From DASULA01 sp036278435 (lineage in GTDB: Bacteria; Actinomycetota; Actinomycetes; Mycobacteriales; DASULA01): DNA of 21,736 bases. This document shows positions 7,775-15,243 of this stretch, piece by piece (within the stretch, counting starts at the first letter, position 1; each line of letters begins with the position of its first letter). The translations under genes and the position numbers were made by a program. The stretch covers positions 1-21,736 of the forward strand of contig DASULA010000342.1 in the NCBI GenBank assembly GCA_036278435.1. Reading direction: 5' to 3'. The notes under the pieces are model-generated. The model had not been told where the DNA came from, did not search any database, and saw only the letters and a list, made by a program, of their open reading frames with translations.

Positions 7775-7808
7775 CCGCGGGGGCGGGATCGCCCCCCGCT
7801 CCCCGCGG
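7775..7808 (-). terminator. Terminator-like hairpin after the GH6 gene
   Basis: CCGCGGGG (7775-7782) pairs perfectly with CCCCGCGG (7801-7808), and the GC-rich interior can fold further. It lies 58 bp past the GH6 stop codon and before the GH10 control region. There is no T-tract on the minus strand, so termination is inferred. Confidence 0.5.
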
Positions 7809-7866
7809 CAGGAACCCGGGGTCACTCACCGAATCGCGGTGCGCGGCCCCTTCTCGCGGTTGCCCC

Positions 7867-9693
7867 TCACAGTGCCGGGAAGGCGTTGCCCAGGAGCATC
7901 TCGAACTCGGCCTCGAACCACTGGCCGGCCTGGGGTGCGCCGGGCAGGGCGTTGGTCTTGACCGAGTTGTCGTACCGGTTCTGCGCGTTCGGGTCGCACA
8001 TCGCGTCGAACCGGGTGGCGGTCGAGTCGCTGGTGCCGTCCGACTCGCCCGGCGGCTTGATCCACACGAACGCGTCGAAGTGCGGCATCGGGCTGGCCAC
8101 CGGTCGGGTACCCAGGCCGGCGCCGCTCTGGTTACACCAGCCGCCGCTCTGCGGGCGGCGGTCGATCCGGCTGTCGTTCACGAACGTGTCCAGCGTGGTC
8201 GACGTGCTCGGCCCGGCCGGCCGGGCGGCCCCGCCCCACCCGTTCCGGGACGTGTCAATGAGCATCCCGATGCTGGCCGGGAAGCCCTGGGCCACGAACG
8301 CGTTGTACATCGCCGTGTCGTAACTGGCCTCGTCGATGTAGGTGTTGAACTGGTAGAAGTGCGCCGAGCGGACCGGCTGGCCGCCGACGGTCTGGTTGGC
8401 CGTCATGAACGGCTCGGTGGTCGTCGAGTAGCCGGCGGTGTCGCTGATGAACCCGTCAACGCTGTTCACCCCGGCGGTGGTGCCCTTGATCACGCCGGTG
8501 ATCAGGGTGACGGCCGGGTTGAAGTTGGAGTCCCAGCCCAGCCAGGCGTAGTGGCCCAGGTCGATGTAGGTGTAGACGTTCGGGATCGCGTGCAGCTTGT
8601 TCAGCGCGTACTGGATGCCCATCCGGTAGGCACCACTGGAGTTCGCCTCGGCACAGTCGGCGATGCTCAGGTTGGTGACCAGGTTGGGCAGCGAGTCCGG
8701 CTCGACCACCGTGACGATCCGCACGTTCTGGTACTTCGGGTCGCTCATGAGCGCGGCGATCGGGTCGATGTACTGGGACTCGTAGATGCTCAGCCCGTTC
8801 TGGGCGATCCGCAGCTCGCCGTTGGACGCGAGCGCGGCACAGTCCCGGTTGGGCAGGTCGTAGATGACGAACTCGGCCGTGAGCTGCTGCCCGTCGGCCT
8901 GTTCCTGGGCCAGCGCGGCGTCCAGGTGGGCCTGCAAGCTCATCCTGGTGGCCGTGCCGGTGACCGCGGACATGCTGTCCAGCCAGACCGCGGACGGAAT
9001 GTTGGCCACCTCACTGGCCTCGGCGCCCAGCGTGCCGGTGGTCGGCGCGTTGTCGGCGATCTCCTTCTGGTAGTCGGGGTTGAGGTAGCCGACCGCCCCG
9101 GCGAACGGGTTGTCCACGTGGGTGACCGCGGGCGGACCCGGGGGGGCCGTCGTGGTCGGGGGCGAGCTGGACGGCGGCGGGGACGACGGCGGCGGGGAGC
9201 TGGGCGGGGGTGACGACGGCGGCGGGGACGTCGGCGGGCTGGTCGGCGCGGTGCCGGTGCAGGCCACGCCGTTGAGCGTGAACGACGTCGGCGAGACGTT
9301 CGTGTTCGCATACGACGCGTTGAATCCCGGGTTGACCGTGGCGTTCGTGCCGAGCGACGCGTTGAAGCTGGCGTTGTTCAGCGTGACGTGCGTCCCGGTC
9401 TGGGTGAACGTGGAGTTCCAGCTCTGGGTCAGTTGCTGGTTACCCGGGTAGTCGTACTCCAGCGTCCAACTGGTGAGCGGGTCACCGAGGTTGGTGATGA
9501 TGATGTTGCCGGTGAACCCGACGTCCCACTGGGTGACGATCGAGTAGTTGACCTGGCAGCCGGCGGCGGCCCGGGCCGGCTGGGTGCTCGCCACCGCGAG
9601 CATCCCGGTGCCCAGGGCCAGCGCGGCCGCGATGGTCACGCCGATCCGCGCACGCCGGTGGCGCATGATTCCGTTGGGACCGATTACTTTCAT
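7867..9693 (-). CDS. Secreted exocellulase (cellobiohydrolase type), GH6 with N-terminal CBM2
   Basis: A 608-residue inverting hydrolase expected to release cellobiose from non-reducing cellulose ends. Order: signal peptide (about 1-44, RHRRAR then a hydrophobic core, ARAAA cleavage region), CBM2 (46-145 with C46/C145 and W56, W76, W92), a Pro/Ser linker (about 150-188), and the GH6 catalytic domain (about 190-608). D333 in VVEPDSLPN is the catalytic acid and D284 in PNRDC the second conserved Asp; VWIKPPGESDG near 543 is a family signature. The catalytic domain, about 420 residues, is as long as in exo-acting Thermobifida Cel6B and longer than in endo-acting Cel6A. The start at ATG 9693 has AGGAGG well placed. 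The frame stays open to 9819, but that ATG lies inside an operator and has no ribosome site. Confidence 0.95.
   Translation of the reverse strand: MKVIGPNGIMRHRRARIGVTIAAALALGTGMLAVASTQPARAAAGCQVNYSIVTQWDVGFTGNIIITNLGDPLTSWTLEYDYPGNQQLTQSWNSTFTQTGTHVTLNNASFNASLGTNATVNPGFNASYANTNVSPTSFTLNGVACTGTAPTSPPTSPPPSSPPPSSPPPSSPPPSSSPPTTTAPPGPPAVTHVDNPFAGAVGYLNPDYQKEIADNAPTTGTLGAEASEVANIPSAVWLDSMSAVTGTATRMSLQAHLDAALAQEQADGQQLTAEFVIYDLPNRDCAALASNGELRIAQNGLSIYESQYIDPIAALMSDPKYQNVRIVTVVEPDSLPNLVTNLSIADCAEANSSGAYRMGIQYALNKLHAIPNVYTYIDLGHYAWLGWDSNFNPAVTLITGVIKGTTAGVNSVDGFISDTAGYSTTTEPFMTANQTVGGQPVRSAHFYQFNTYIDEASYDTAMYNAFVAQGFPASIGMLIDTSRNGWGGAARPAGPSTSTTLDTFVNDSRIDRRPQSGGWCNQSGAGLGTRPVASPMPHFDAFVWIKPPGESDGTSDSTATRFDAMCDPNAQNRYDNSVKTNALPGAPQAGQWFEAEFEMLLGNAFPAL
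9130..9246 (-). repeat. Pro/Ser linker repeat inside GH6
   Basis: Encodes tandem PPPSS units between CBM2 and the catalytic domain; the DNA is a near-perfect 15-bp tandem repeat. It is a flexible linker and a likely site of length polymorphism. Confidence 0.7.
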
Positions 9694-9804
9694 TCTCCGA
9701 ACCTCCTCACCGCGGGTTTTCCGGGGAACTGCTGGATGCCATGGGCGATCCCTTCCGGTTCTCGCCGGCCGGCCTGGGGTCAGGGGGTCGGCGATCCTGT
9801 GCGC

Positions 9805-9818
9805 TGATAGCGCTTTCA
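9805..9818. promoter_or_regulatory. CelR-type operator upstream of GH6
   Basis: TGATAGCGCTTTCA is a palindrome with one mismatched pair, matching the TGAAAGCGCTTTCA form seen at 15007, 11624 and 21396. It lies 112 bp upstream of the GH6 start. On the minus strand it reads ATG AAA GCG CTA, so it mimics a coding start. Confidence 0.75.
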
Positions 9819-9869
9819 TGTGGACAGTTCTGGTCGGTGCGGGTTGGACCTGGAATCAGCGCGGTCTCC

Positions 9870-11465
9870 TCAGGTGCACCCAGTGCCGTTCAGGGTGAAG
9901 GCGGTGGGTGTGTCGGTGGTCCCGGTGGCCGCCCCCTGGAAGCCGAACGTGGTCGAGCCGCCGGCCGGGATGGTCGCGTTGTAGGCGAGGTTGGTGGCGG
10001 TCTCCGACTGGCCGGACGCGGTCGGTGTCGCGTTCCACATCGAGGTCACGCTCTGGCCGGCGGGGAACGTCCAGGACAGGGTCCAGCCGGTGACCGGCGA
10101 CGTGCCGGTGTTGTTTATCGACACGTCCGCGGTGAATCCGCCGGGCCACGCGGTGGTGATCGTGTAGTCCACGTGGCAGGTCAGCGGCGCGGTTCCCCCG
10201 CCGGTTCCACCACCCGTTCCGCCGCCTGTCCCACCGGGCGGTGGCGGTGGCGCGTCCAGGGGCAGCAGGAACGGGGTCAGGAACGCCTGCTTGGTGGTGT
10301 TGACGGTCGTCCAGTCGTCGTTGAGGATTCCGCCGGTGTCACCGGAGTTCGGGTTCCAGGACCAGAACGTGAAGTTGATGCCGCCGGTGCCCTTGCCCAT
10401 GTAGTCCAGCAGCGTGGACAACCACACCTGGTCACGCGGATCGGCCAGGGTGGTCCCGAACTCGCCGATCAGCACCGGGGCGATCCCCTGCTTGTGGATG
10501 TAGCCCCAGGTCGCGTCCCACAGCGGGGCCAGGTTGTTCGGGAACGTCGGGTCGCTGAACCACGGCTGGGGGAACACCGAGGTGGCGTAGTCGTGCGCGG
10601 AGTAGACGAGCTGGTTGGGCACGTCGAGTTGGACCGGGAAGTCCTTGACGCCGGCCAGGTTGCCGCCCCACCAGTAGCAGGTGGCGCCGGCGCCGGTGTC
10701 GTTGGTGCCGCCCGGGCCGTAGCACTCCACGCCCTCGACGATGATCAGCAGGTGCGGGTTGACCGCCAGCACCGCGTTGCCGGCCCGCTCGGCGGCCAGC
10801 CGCCAGTCCCGGGTCACGTCGCCGCAGCCCCAGCAGGCCGGGTTGTGCGGTTCGTTGTGCAGGTCGATTCCGACCACGGTCGGATTGTTTCGGTACCGGG
10901 TGGCCAGCATGGTCAGGTCGCTGATCCAGCGGCTCTCCGGATACTGGTCGGTGTACCACAGCGCCGACTGGGCGCCGGAGTCCGGGCGGTGCCGGTCCAG
11001 GAACACCTTCATGCCGATCTGGCCGGCATAGTCGATGATCTTGTCCATGATCTGGATTCCGGACAGGCCGGCCAGGTCGGGGTTCTTGTTCAGGTCGATG
11101 CTGTTCGGTGTGCTGCCCGGGTCGAAGAGCTGGTCGGAGAACGGCAGCCGGATCGTGTTGTAGCCCAGGCCGTGCATCTGGTCGAGCATGTCCTTGTAGT
11201 TGCGGGCCCACAGCCCGTGCACCGTGTAGTTCGCGGTCTCGAATCCGAACCAGTTGATGCCGGTCATTCGCACCGGCTGGTTGTTCTCGTCCAGGATCTG
11301 CGAGCCGTCGGTGTGCCAGAAACCCGCGCCGGCCGCGTTCGCGGCGGGCGTGGTCTGGGGCAGGGCGAGCAGGCCGGCCGCGGCGAGTACCGCGACGAGC
11401 AGGGTGATCGGGGCTCGCCGCAACCGCGGCGAATTCCGAGCGCGGGCTGTGAGCCGACGGAACAC
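9870..11465 (-). CDS. Secreted endo-1,4-beta-glucanase, GH5 (E1/Cel5A-like) with C-terminal CBM2
   Basis: A 531-residue retaining endocellulase. After the signal peptide (about 1-45, ending ANAAG), the GH5 barrel (about 47-402) closely resembles Acidothermus E1 of subfamily 1: GINWFGFET near 69, LDRHRPD near 156, DLHNEPH with acid/base E205, ACWGCGD near 210, and IGEFGTT with nucleophile E335. A linker of repeated Gly-Gly-Gly-Thr units (411-424) leads to a CBM2 (about 428-531) with C430 and C530 and W440, W461 and W477. The GTG start at 11465 has GAAGGAGG only four bases upstream. A strong leader hairpin and a CelR-type box lie upstream; the GH6 gene follows 176 bp downstream under its own operator. 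The linker differs from the Pro/Ser/Thr linkers of GH10 and GH6. Confidence 0.96.
   Translation of the reverse strand: MFRRLTARARNSPRLRRAPITLLVAVLAAAGLLALPQTTPAANAAGAGFWHTDGSQILDENNQPVRMTGINWFGFETANYTVHGLWARNYKDMLDQMHGLGYNTIRLPFSDQLFDPGSTPNSIDLNKNPDLAGLSGIQIMDKIIDYAGQIGMKVFLDRHRPDSGAQSALWYTDQYPESRWISDLTMLATRYRNNPTVVGIDLHNEPHNPACWGCGDVTRDWRLAAERAGNAVLAVNPHLLIIVEGVECYGPGGTNDTGAGATCYWWGGNLAGVKDFPVQLDVPNQLVYSAHDYATSVFPQPWFSDPTFPNNLAPLWDATWGYIHKQGIAPVLIGEFGTTLADPRDQVWLSTLLDYMGKGTGGINFTFWSWNPNSGDTGGILNDDWTTVNTTKQAFLTPFLLPLDAPPPPPGGTGGGTGGGTGGGTAPLTCHVDYTITTAWPGGFTADVSINNTGTSPVTGWTLSWTFPAGQSVTSMWNATPTASGQSETATNLAYNATIPAGGSTTFGFQGAATGTTDTPTAFTLNGTGCT
10191..10235 (-). repeat. Gly-Gly-Gly-Thr linker repeat inside GH5
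   Basis: Encodes tandem GGGT units (a 12-bp DNA repeat) joining the GH5 barrel to CBM2. It differs in composition from the proline-rich linkers of the neighbouring enzymes. Confidence 0.7.
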
Positions 11466-11524
11466 GTGGCCTCCTTCGGGTCAGGCGGTGGAATTATCAC
11501 GGTGGTCCGGCGGCGAATTGGAAA

Positions 11525-11564
11525 GGGTGGATGGAGAGGGATCGGGTCACCTCTCCACCCACCC
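11525..11564 (-). promoter_or_regulatory. Leader stem-loop before GH5
   Basis: Positions 11525-11539 pair with 11550-11564 in a 15-bp stem with a single G-T mismatch (a wobble in one orientation of the transcript) and a 10-nt loop. It lies 59 bp upstream of the GH5 start, between the operator and the ribosome site, so it should be part of the mRNA leader. It is followed by a short T-run (TTTCC) on the minus strand. It could stabilise the messenger or attenuate transcription. Confidence 0.55.
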
Positions 11565-11621
11565 GGTCCACGGACCCGGCAGTGCGGGTCGATTTCCGGT
11601 GATGGTCCGCGGTGGGTGAAC

Positions 11622-11639
11622 TATGAAATCGCTTTCATA
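11622..11639. promoter_or_regulatory. CelR-type operator upstream of GH5
   Basis: TATGAAATCGCTTTCATA is an 18-bp inverted repeat whose arms (TATGAAA/TTTCATA) are perfect, with one mismatch in the centre (TCGC for GCGC). It lies about 157 bp upstream of the GH5 start and matches the boxes at 9805, 15007 and 21396. Confidence 0.75.
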
Positions 11640-12022
11640 CGGATGTTTGAGATTGTGACCTCCTACTTCTGGAAGCTTTTCCTGGCCAGCGGGGCGGTGC
11701 CACCGCCGGAGTTCTCGCGGGGTACACGCCGGAAGGCGGAAGACCTTTCGACGCCCCCGCGGTTTTGGCAGGAATTATACGCTCGACACCTGTACGTAAC
11801 AAGACATCCGGCACATGTCATGCCCGCCGACACGGAATCAATCAACGGTAAGTCGTGCCGGCGTGCCGGCCCGACATTGGCGCCGTCGGTATTGTCGCCG
11901 GAGCGGACGATGACTGTGGCGATGACCGGCCGGTGGACCCGGGGTGGTGGCCGAGGTGGAACGGGTACGGCCATCCCACCTCGACCACCTCGGGTGCGGC
12001 CGGTTTCCTGTCGGGAGGCGTA

Positions 12023-12054
12023 GCGGGGCGGACGGCCGCCAACGTCCGCCCCGC
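12023..12054 (-). terminator. Terminator hairpin after GH48
   Basis: GCGGGGCGGACG (12023-12034) pairs perfectly with CGTCCGCCCCGC (12043-12054): a 12-bp stem with an 8-nt loop, 48 bp beyond the stop codon at 12103. No T-tract follows, as is usual in high-GC actinobacteria. Confidence 0.65.
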
Positions 12055-12094
12055 CGCTGGTGGGGTGGCCGGGTCAGGGCCACCGGGGGACATG

Positions 12095-12109
12095 TCAGTC
12101 AGTCAGTCA
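12095..12109. repeat. TCAG tetranucleotide repeat at the GH48 stop codon
   Basis: TCAGTCAGTCAGTCA covers the last codon, the stop and the following bases. On the coding strand it places TGA in every reading frame within 12 bases, so a slipped ribosome would still stop here. Confidence 0.6.
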
Positions 12110-15036
12110 CCGGGAAAGAGCATCCCGAAGTCGGCGTTGGCCATCGCCACGTCGGCCTCGGCCCAGAAACGGTGGTAGTTGAACGTCGGCGCCGGGCCGC
12201 CGTCCAGGTAGGTCTGTACCTTCGACCACTGCGGGTCGTTCTTGTACCAGGACCGGATCGACAGGAACGTCGAGCTCGGCGTGATGGCGTCGCCGTTGGG
12301 CATGGTGCCGGAGAAGCCAGCCGGCACGAACAGGCCCTGACCGGTGGTGGCGTCGAACGGGTCGTCCACCCGGCTGAAGTCGGCCTTGGTCTCGGTCACC
12401 GACACGCCCAGGTCGTCGGAGTGTGCCCACATCGCGTCCAGCAGCGCCTTGGCCAGGTCACGGGACGCGGTGTCGCCGGAACGCGCGGCGTAGTACTCCA
12501 GGGTCTTGGCCAGGGCCGCGGTCACGCCCACGTCCTGGGTGAAGTCCTGGATCTGCACGTGCAGGCCGGTGTTGGGCTGCGGGTTGGTCGGGTCCCAGGT
12601 CTGCGGGGCGCCCGACCAGGTCAGCGTGGAGGGGATCTGGTAGTCCCCGCCGGTGCCGACGGTGGTGTTGGCACTGGCCCAGGCCACCCACTTGTCCAGC
12701 ACGGCCTTGGCCTTGGGGTCACTGGTCTGGTAGTAGTACTCGGCCACCCGCTCCATCGACCACGCCTGGAAACCGAACCACTGGTTGCTCGGCGGGTCGT
12801 GGAACACCGGCTGCGGGTCGTAGAACATGCCGTAGAAGGTGGGGTCGTTGACCGGCGGCGGGCCGTAGTGGCCACCCCAACTGTTGGTGGCGCCACCGGC
12901 GATGGCGCCCTCGTCGGACTGGAGCCACTGGTAGAACTCCAACATCCGTTCCAGGCTCTTCCCCCAGTCGCCCGGTGCCGTCGGGGACTTCGGCTCCATC
13001 GCCGGCACGCTGCTCAGCGCCCACGCCGCGAGGGGGTTCTGGTAGCCCTGGTGCGCCGCGCCGTCACCGATCCGCCAGGCCCAGCCCGCCGAGGTGTCCA
13101 GCGCGCCGCCCCAGGCGTAGTACCACGACAGCAGGTAGTGCTGGCTGTCTCGACCGGTGGCCCCCGGGCAGGTGTTCGGGTTGGTGCAGTTGCCGATCTG
13201 CTTGAAGTACTTGTCGAACATGGAGTACCGCAGGTAGTCGCCCATCTTGGCGGCCTTGGCCACCGAGGTGGAGATCTGCGCCTGGTTGCCCTGCGCGGTC
13301 GCCCAGGTCAGCGCCCAGTAGGTGGCCTCGACCGCCCGCGCGTCGGCGTCCGGCGCGTCGGTGTACTTCCACTGCTTGGCGTAGCTGCTGTCCTTGATGA
13401 ACAGGTCGAGGTAACCGTTCGGCCCGCCGTAGGCGAACTTGTCGCAGGTCGGCTGCGGGATGGTCTCCCATACCGACTCCTGCGACCCACGCTGGTAACT
13501 GTTGATGAAGGACGGTCCGGGCGCGGTGGGGCCGAGTTCACAGCCGCCGCCGGGCGTGTCGCCATATCCGTAGACGTTGTCGACGTCGAGCAGCCAGTGC
13601 ATCCCGTAGATGTCGGGCGTGCCGTAGGTCTGCTTCAGCTCGTTGGCCAGCGGGTCCTGCCCCACCGGCACGCTGGTGTCGATCGGAGACGGGTACTGGT
13701 TGGGCGTGTCCAGCTCGGGGGCGTAGGACGCCGGAGCCGCCGGGTTGTAGAAGCTGTTCGTGGGCTGGTCGGCGTGGCTGGGGATGATGAACTTCTCGGT
13801 CATCGCCCACGCGTCGTTGAACGGCTGCCAGTTCTCGGTGACCTGGCCGAACGTGGCCTCCAACCACAGCCAGAAGCTGAATGCCTCCGAGGTGGTCTCG
13901 TGCCCGTAGTCCGGCGCCTCCGACAGCAGGGTCTCCACCGAGTGGTAGGGAATCCCCTGTGGACTGAAGTAGCCGTTGGCCGGGTCCTTGATCTTCTGGT
14001 ACATGGTCATGAACCGCTGGGTGTACTGCGCGGCGTTGCTCACCGCGGCGGTGAACGTCGCCGAGGTGAAGTCGGCGGCGCTGGCGGTGAACGTGGCCGA
14101 TGCCGCGTCCGGTGCGGTGGCCGCGGCCGAGACCGTCACCTGCTGCGCGGTGTTCCAGTTGTCCGGGGTGAACGTCAGTGACGCCGGTGTCGCGGTGATG
14201 CTGGCGTCCCCGACGGTGCGGGCGACGGTCACGGTGACCGGGCTGGCCGGCTGGGAGGACACCGACACGTCGATGGTGGCCGACCCGCCACGGGGCAGGA
14301 ACAGCTCCTTCTGGCTGAATCCCAGGGTGTTCGGCGCCGGTGCCGGGTTGACCACCACGTCGACCGGCGCGGAGTCACTGGTCAGCCCGTCGCTGTCGTA
14401 GGCCTTCGCGGTCAGGCTGTAGCTGCCCGCGACCACGCCGGTCCAGTCGAAGCTGTACGGGCTGGTGGTGTCGGTGGCGATCAGCAGGTTTCCGTCGTAG
14501 AACTCGACCTTGCTGATCGTGGCCCCGGCCGCGGCGACCGCGGTCGCGGCCAGCGGGATTGTCGCCGGCGCGGTGAAGTCGGCGCCGGTCGACGGCGCGG
14601 TGAGCATCACCGCGGGGGCCGGGTGGCCCGAACACGGCACGCCGTTGAGGGTGAAGCCCACCGGCTTGGCGTTGGTGCCGCTGTAGCTGGCGTTGAAGCC
14701 AGTGCTGGTGGACGCCCCGGTGGCCAGCACCGCGTTGTAGCCGACGTCGGTGACTGTCACCGCGGCGCCGGTCTGGCTGTAGGTGCCGTTCCAGCCGTTG
14801 GTCACCTGCTGGTTGCCGGGGAAGGTGAACCCCAGCGTCCACCCGTTGACCGGATCCCCGGTGTTGGTGATGGTGACGTTCCCGGTGAAGCCGACGCCCC
14901 AGTCGGTGGGAACCGTGTAGTCGATCCTGCATCCGCCCGCAGCCAGCGCCGGGGTCGGCGCGGCTCCGGTGATTCCGAGAACGAGTGAAGCGCTTGCCAC
15001 GATTGCTGAAAGCGCTTTCATACGTAGTCGTCCCAT
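12103..15036 (-). CDS. Secreted exocellulase, GH48 with N-terminal CBM2 and two Ig-like modules
   Basis: A 977-residue inverting cellulase that should act processively from reducing chain ends and release cellobiose. Order: signal peptide (about 1-33), CBM2 (34-136; C36/C135, W46, W66, W82), an Ig-like module (about 141-230, ISKVEFYDGNLLIATDTTSPY type), a second beta-sandwich module (about 236-333, with SLTFTPDNWNTAQQVTV), and the GH48 (alpha/alpha)6 domain (about 336-977). E384 in HETTSEAF aligns with the catalytic acid of the family. Start: ATG 15036 has GGAGGT five bases upstream; the frame is open to 15087 but without a site. Codons 6-10 contain a perfect CelR-type operator. The stop lies in a TCAG repeat that gives stop codons in all three frames. 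The gene is 207 bp downstream of the celR-like gene and has its own promoter candidate. Confidence 0.96.
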   Translation of the reverse strand: MGRLRMKALSAIVASASLVLGITGAAPTPALAAGGCRIDYTVPTDWGVGFTGNVTITNTGDPVNGWTLGFTFPGNQQVTNGWNGTYSQTGAAVTVTDVGYNAVLATGASTSTGFNASYSGTNAKPVGFTLNGVPCSGHPAPAVMLTAPSTGADFTAPATIPLAATAVAAAGATISKVEFYDGNLLIATDTTSPYSFDWTGVVAGSYSLTAKAYDSDGLTSDSAPVDVVVNPAPAPNTLGFSQKELFLPRGGSATIDVSVSSQPASPVTVTVARTVGDASITATPASLTFTPDNWNTAQQVTVSAAATAPDAASATFTASAADFTSATFTAAVSNAAQYTQRFMTMYQKIKDPANGYFSPQGIPYHSVETLLSEAPDYGHETTSEAFSFWLWLEATFGQVTENWQPFNDAWAMTEKFIIPSHADQPTNSFYNPAAPASYAPELDTPNQYPSPIDTSVPVGQDPLANELKQTYGTPDIYGMHWLLDVDNVYGYGDTPGGGCELGPTAPGPSFINSYQRGSQESVWETIPQPTCDKFAYGGPNGYLDLFIKDSSYAKQWKYTDAPDADARAVEATYWALTWATAQGNQAQISTSVAKAAKMGDYLRYSMFDKYFKQIGNCTNPNTCPGATGRDSQHYLLSWYYAWGGALDTSAGWAWRIGDGAAHQGYQNPLAAWALSSVPAMEPKSPTAPGDWGKSLERMLEFYQWLQSDEGAIAGGATNSWGGHYGPPPVNDPTFYGMFYDPQPVFHDPPSNQWFGFQAWSMERVAEYYYQTSDPKAKAVLDKWVAWASANTTVGTGGDYQIPSTLTWSGAPQTWDPTNPQPNTGLHVQIQDFTQDVGVTAALAKTLEYYAARSGDTASRDLAKALLDAMWAHSDDLGVSVTETKADFSRVDDPFDATTGQGLFVPAGFSGTMPNGDAITPSSTFLSIRSWYKNDPQWSKVQTYLDGGPAPTFNYHRFWAEADVAMANADFGMLFPGD
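15007..15020. promoter_or_regulatory. Perfect CelR-type operator inside the GH48 coding start
   Basis: TGAAAGCGCTTTCA is a perfect 14-bp palindrome, the best of the four boxes. It covers parts of codons 6-10 of GH48 (encoding MKALS in the signal peptide), 16 to 30 bases past the start codon. Repression would work by blocking elongation or by closing off the start region. Confidence 0.8.
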
Positions 15037-15158
15037 CGCGACCTCCGTGGTACTCGGATGTGTGCTGTCGCAGGAACCTGCTGGCACCTGCCGATGGGCC
15101 GTACCCCGGTCGCCGCCGTGACCTGTGTCTCGCTTGTCACGCTTCGGCTGTAACGCGG

Positions 15159-15187
15159 ACGATACTCTGAGCGAACAGGGGTAACAA
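15159..15187 (-). promoter_or_regulatory. Candidate GH48 promoter
   Basis: On the minus strand TTGTTA (15187-15182) is followed after 17 bases by TATCGT (15164-15159), each matching four of six consensus bases. It would give a leader of about 115 bases before ATG 15036. It lies between the celR-like stop (15244) and GH48. No strong hairpin follows the celR-like gene, so read-through from the uptake operon is also possible. Confidence 0.35.
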
Positions 15188-15243
15188 GGCGTCCTTGATA
15201 TGAAAAGTCTGAATTTTCGCGCCTGGCCGGGCAGAGCGGATCC

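Larger units (their letters stand above)
11466..12102. other. Long intergenic region between GH48 and GH5
   Basis: These 637 bp carry no convincing gene. From right to left: the GH48 terminator hairpin (12023-12054); an inverted-repeat set with CCGAGGTGG (11951-11959) facing two CCACCTCG copies (11976-11993); a stretch of lower GC content (about 11620-11860) with no clear signal; the CelR-type box (11622-11639); and the GH5 leader with its hairpin (11525-11564). Codon usage of open frames crossing it on either strand is unlike the real genes. The size suggests an extended promoter region for GH5. Confidence 0.6.

Noticed and set aside
9694..9819. N-terminal extension of GH6 to the ATG at 9819 (MKALSAH...)
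   Set aside because: That ATG is created by the operator palindrome and has no ribosome site. The ATG at 9693 has AGGAGG and begins a normal signal peptide. The likeness to the GH48 N-terminus comes only from the shared operator.
9741..12023. Long plus-strand open frame opposite GH5
   Set aside because: It is an antisense shadow of GH5 plus intergenic DNA; low-complexity translation with no family resemblance.
11944..14181. Long plus-strand open frame opposite GH48
   Set aside because: Antisense shadow with His/Gly/Arg/Val-rich translation; GH48 on the other strand is certain.
15199..15219. TGAAAA...TTTTCG repeat near 15201 as a fifth CelR-type box or a terminator
   Set aside because: The centre lacks AGCGCT and the arm spacing is wrong for the box. 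As a hairpin the stem is only 5 bp of A/T pairs, too weak to call.
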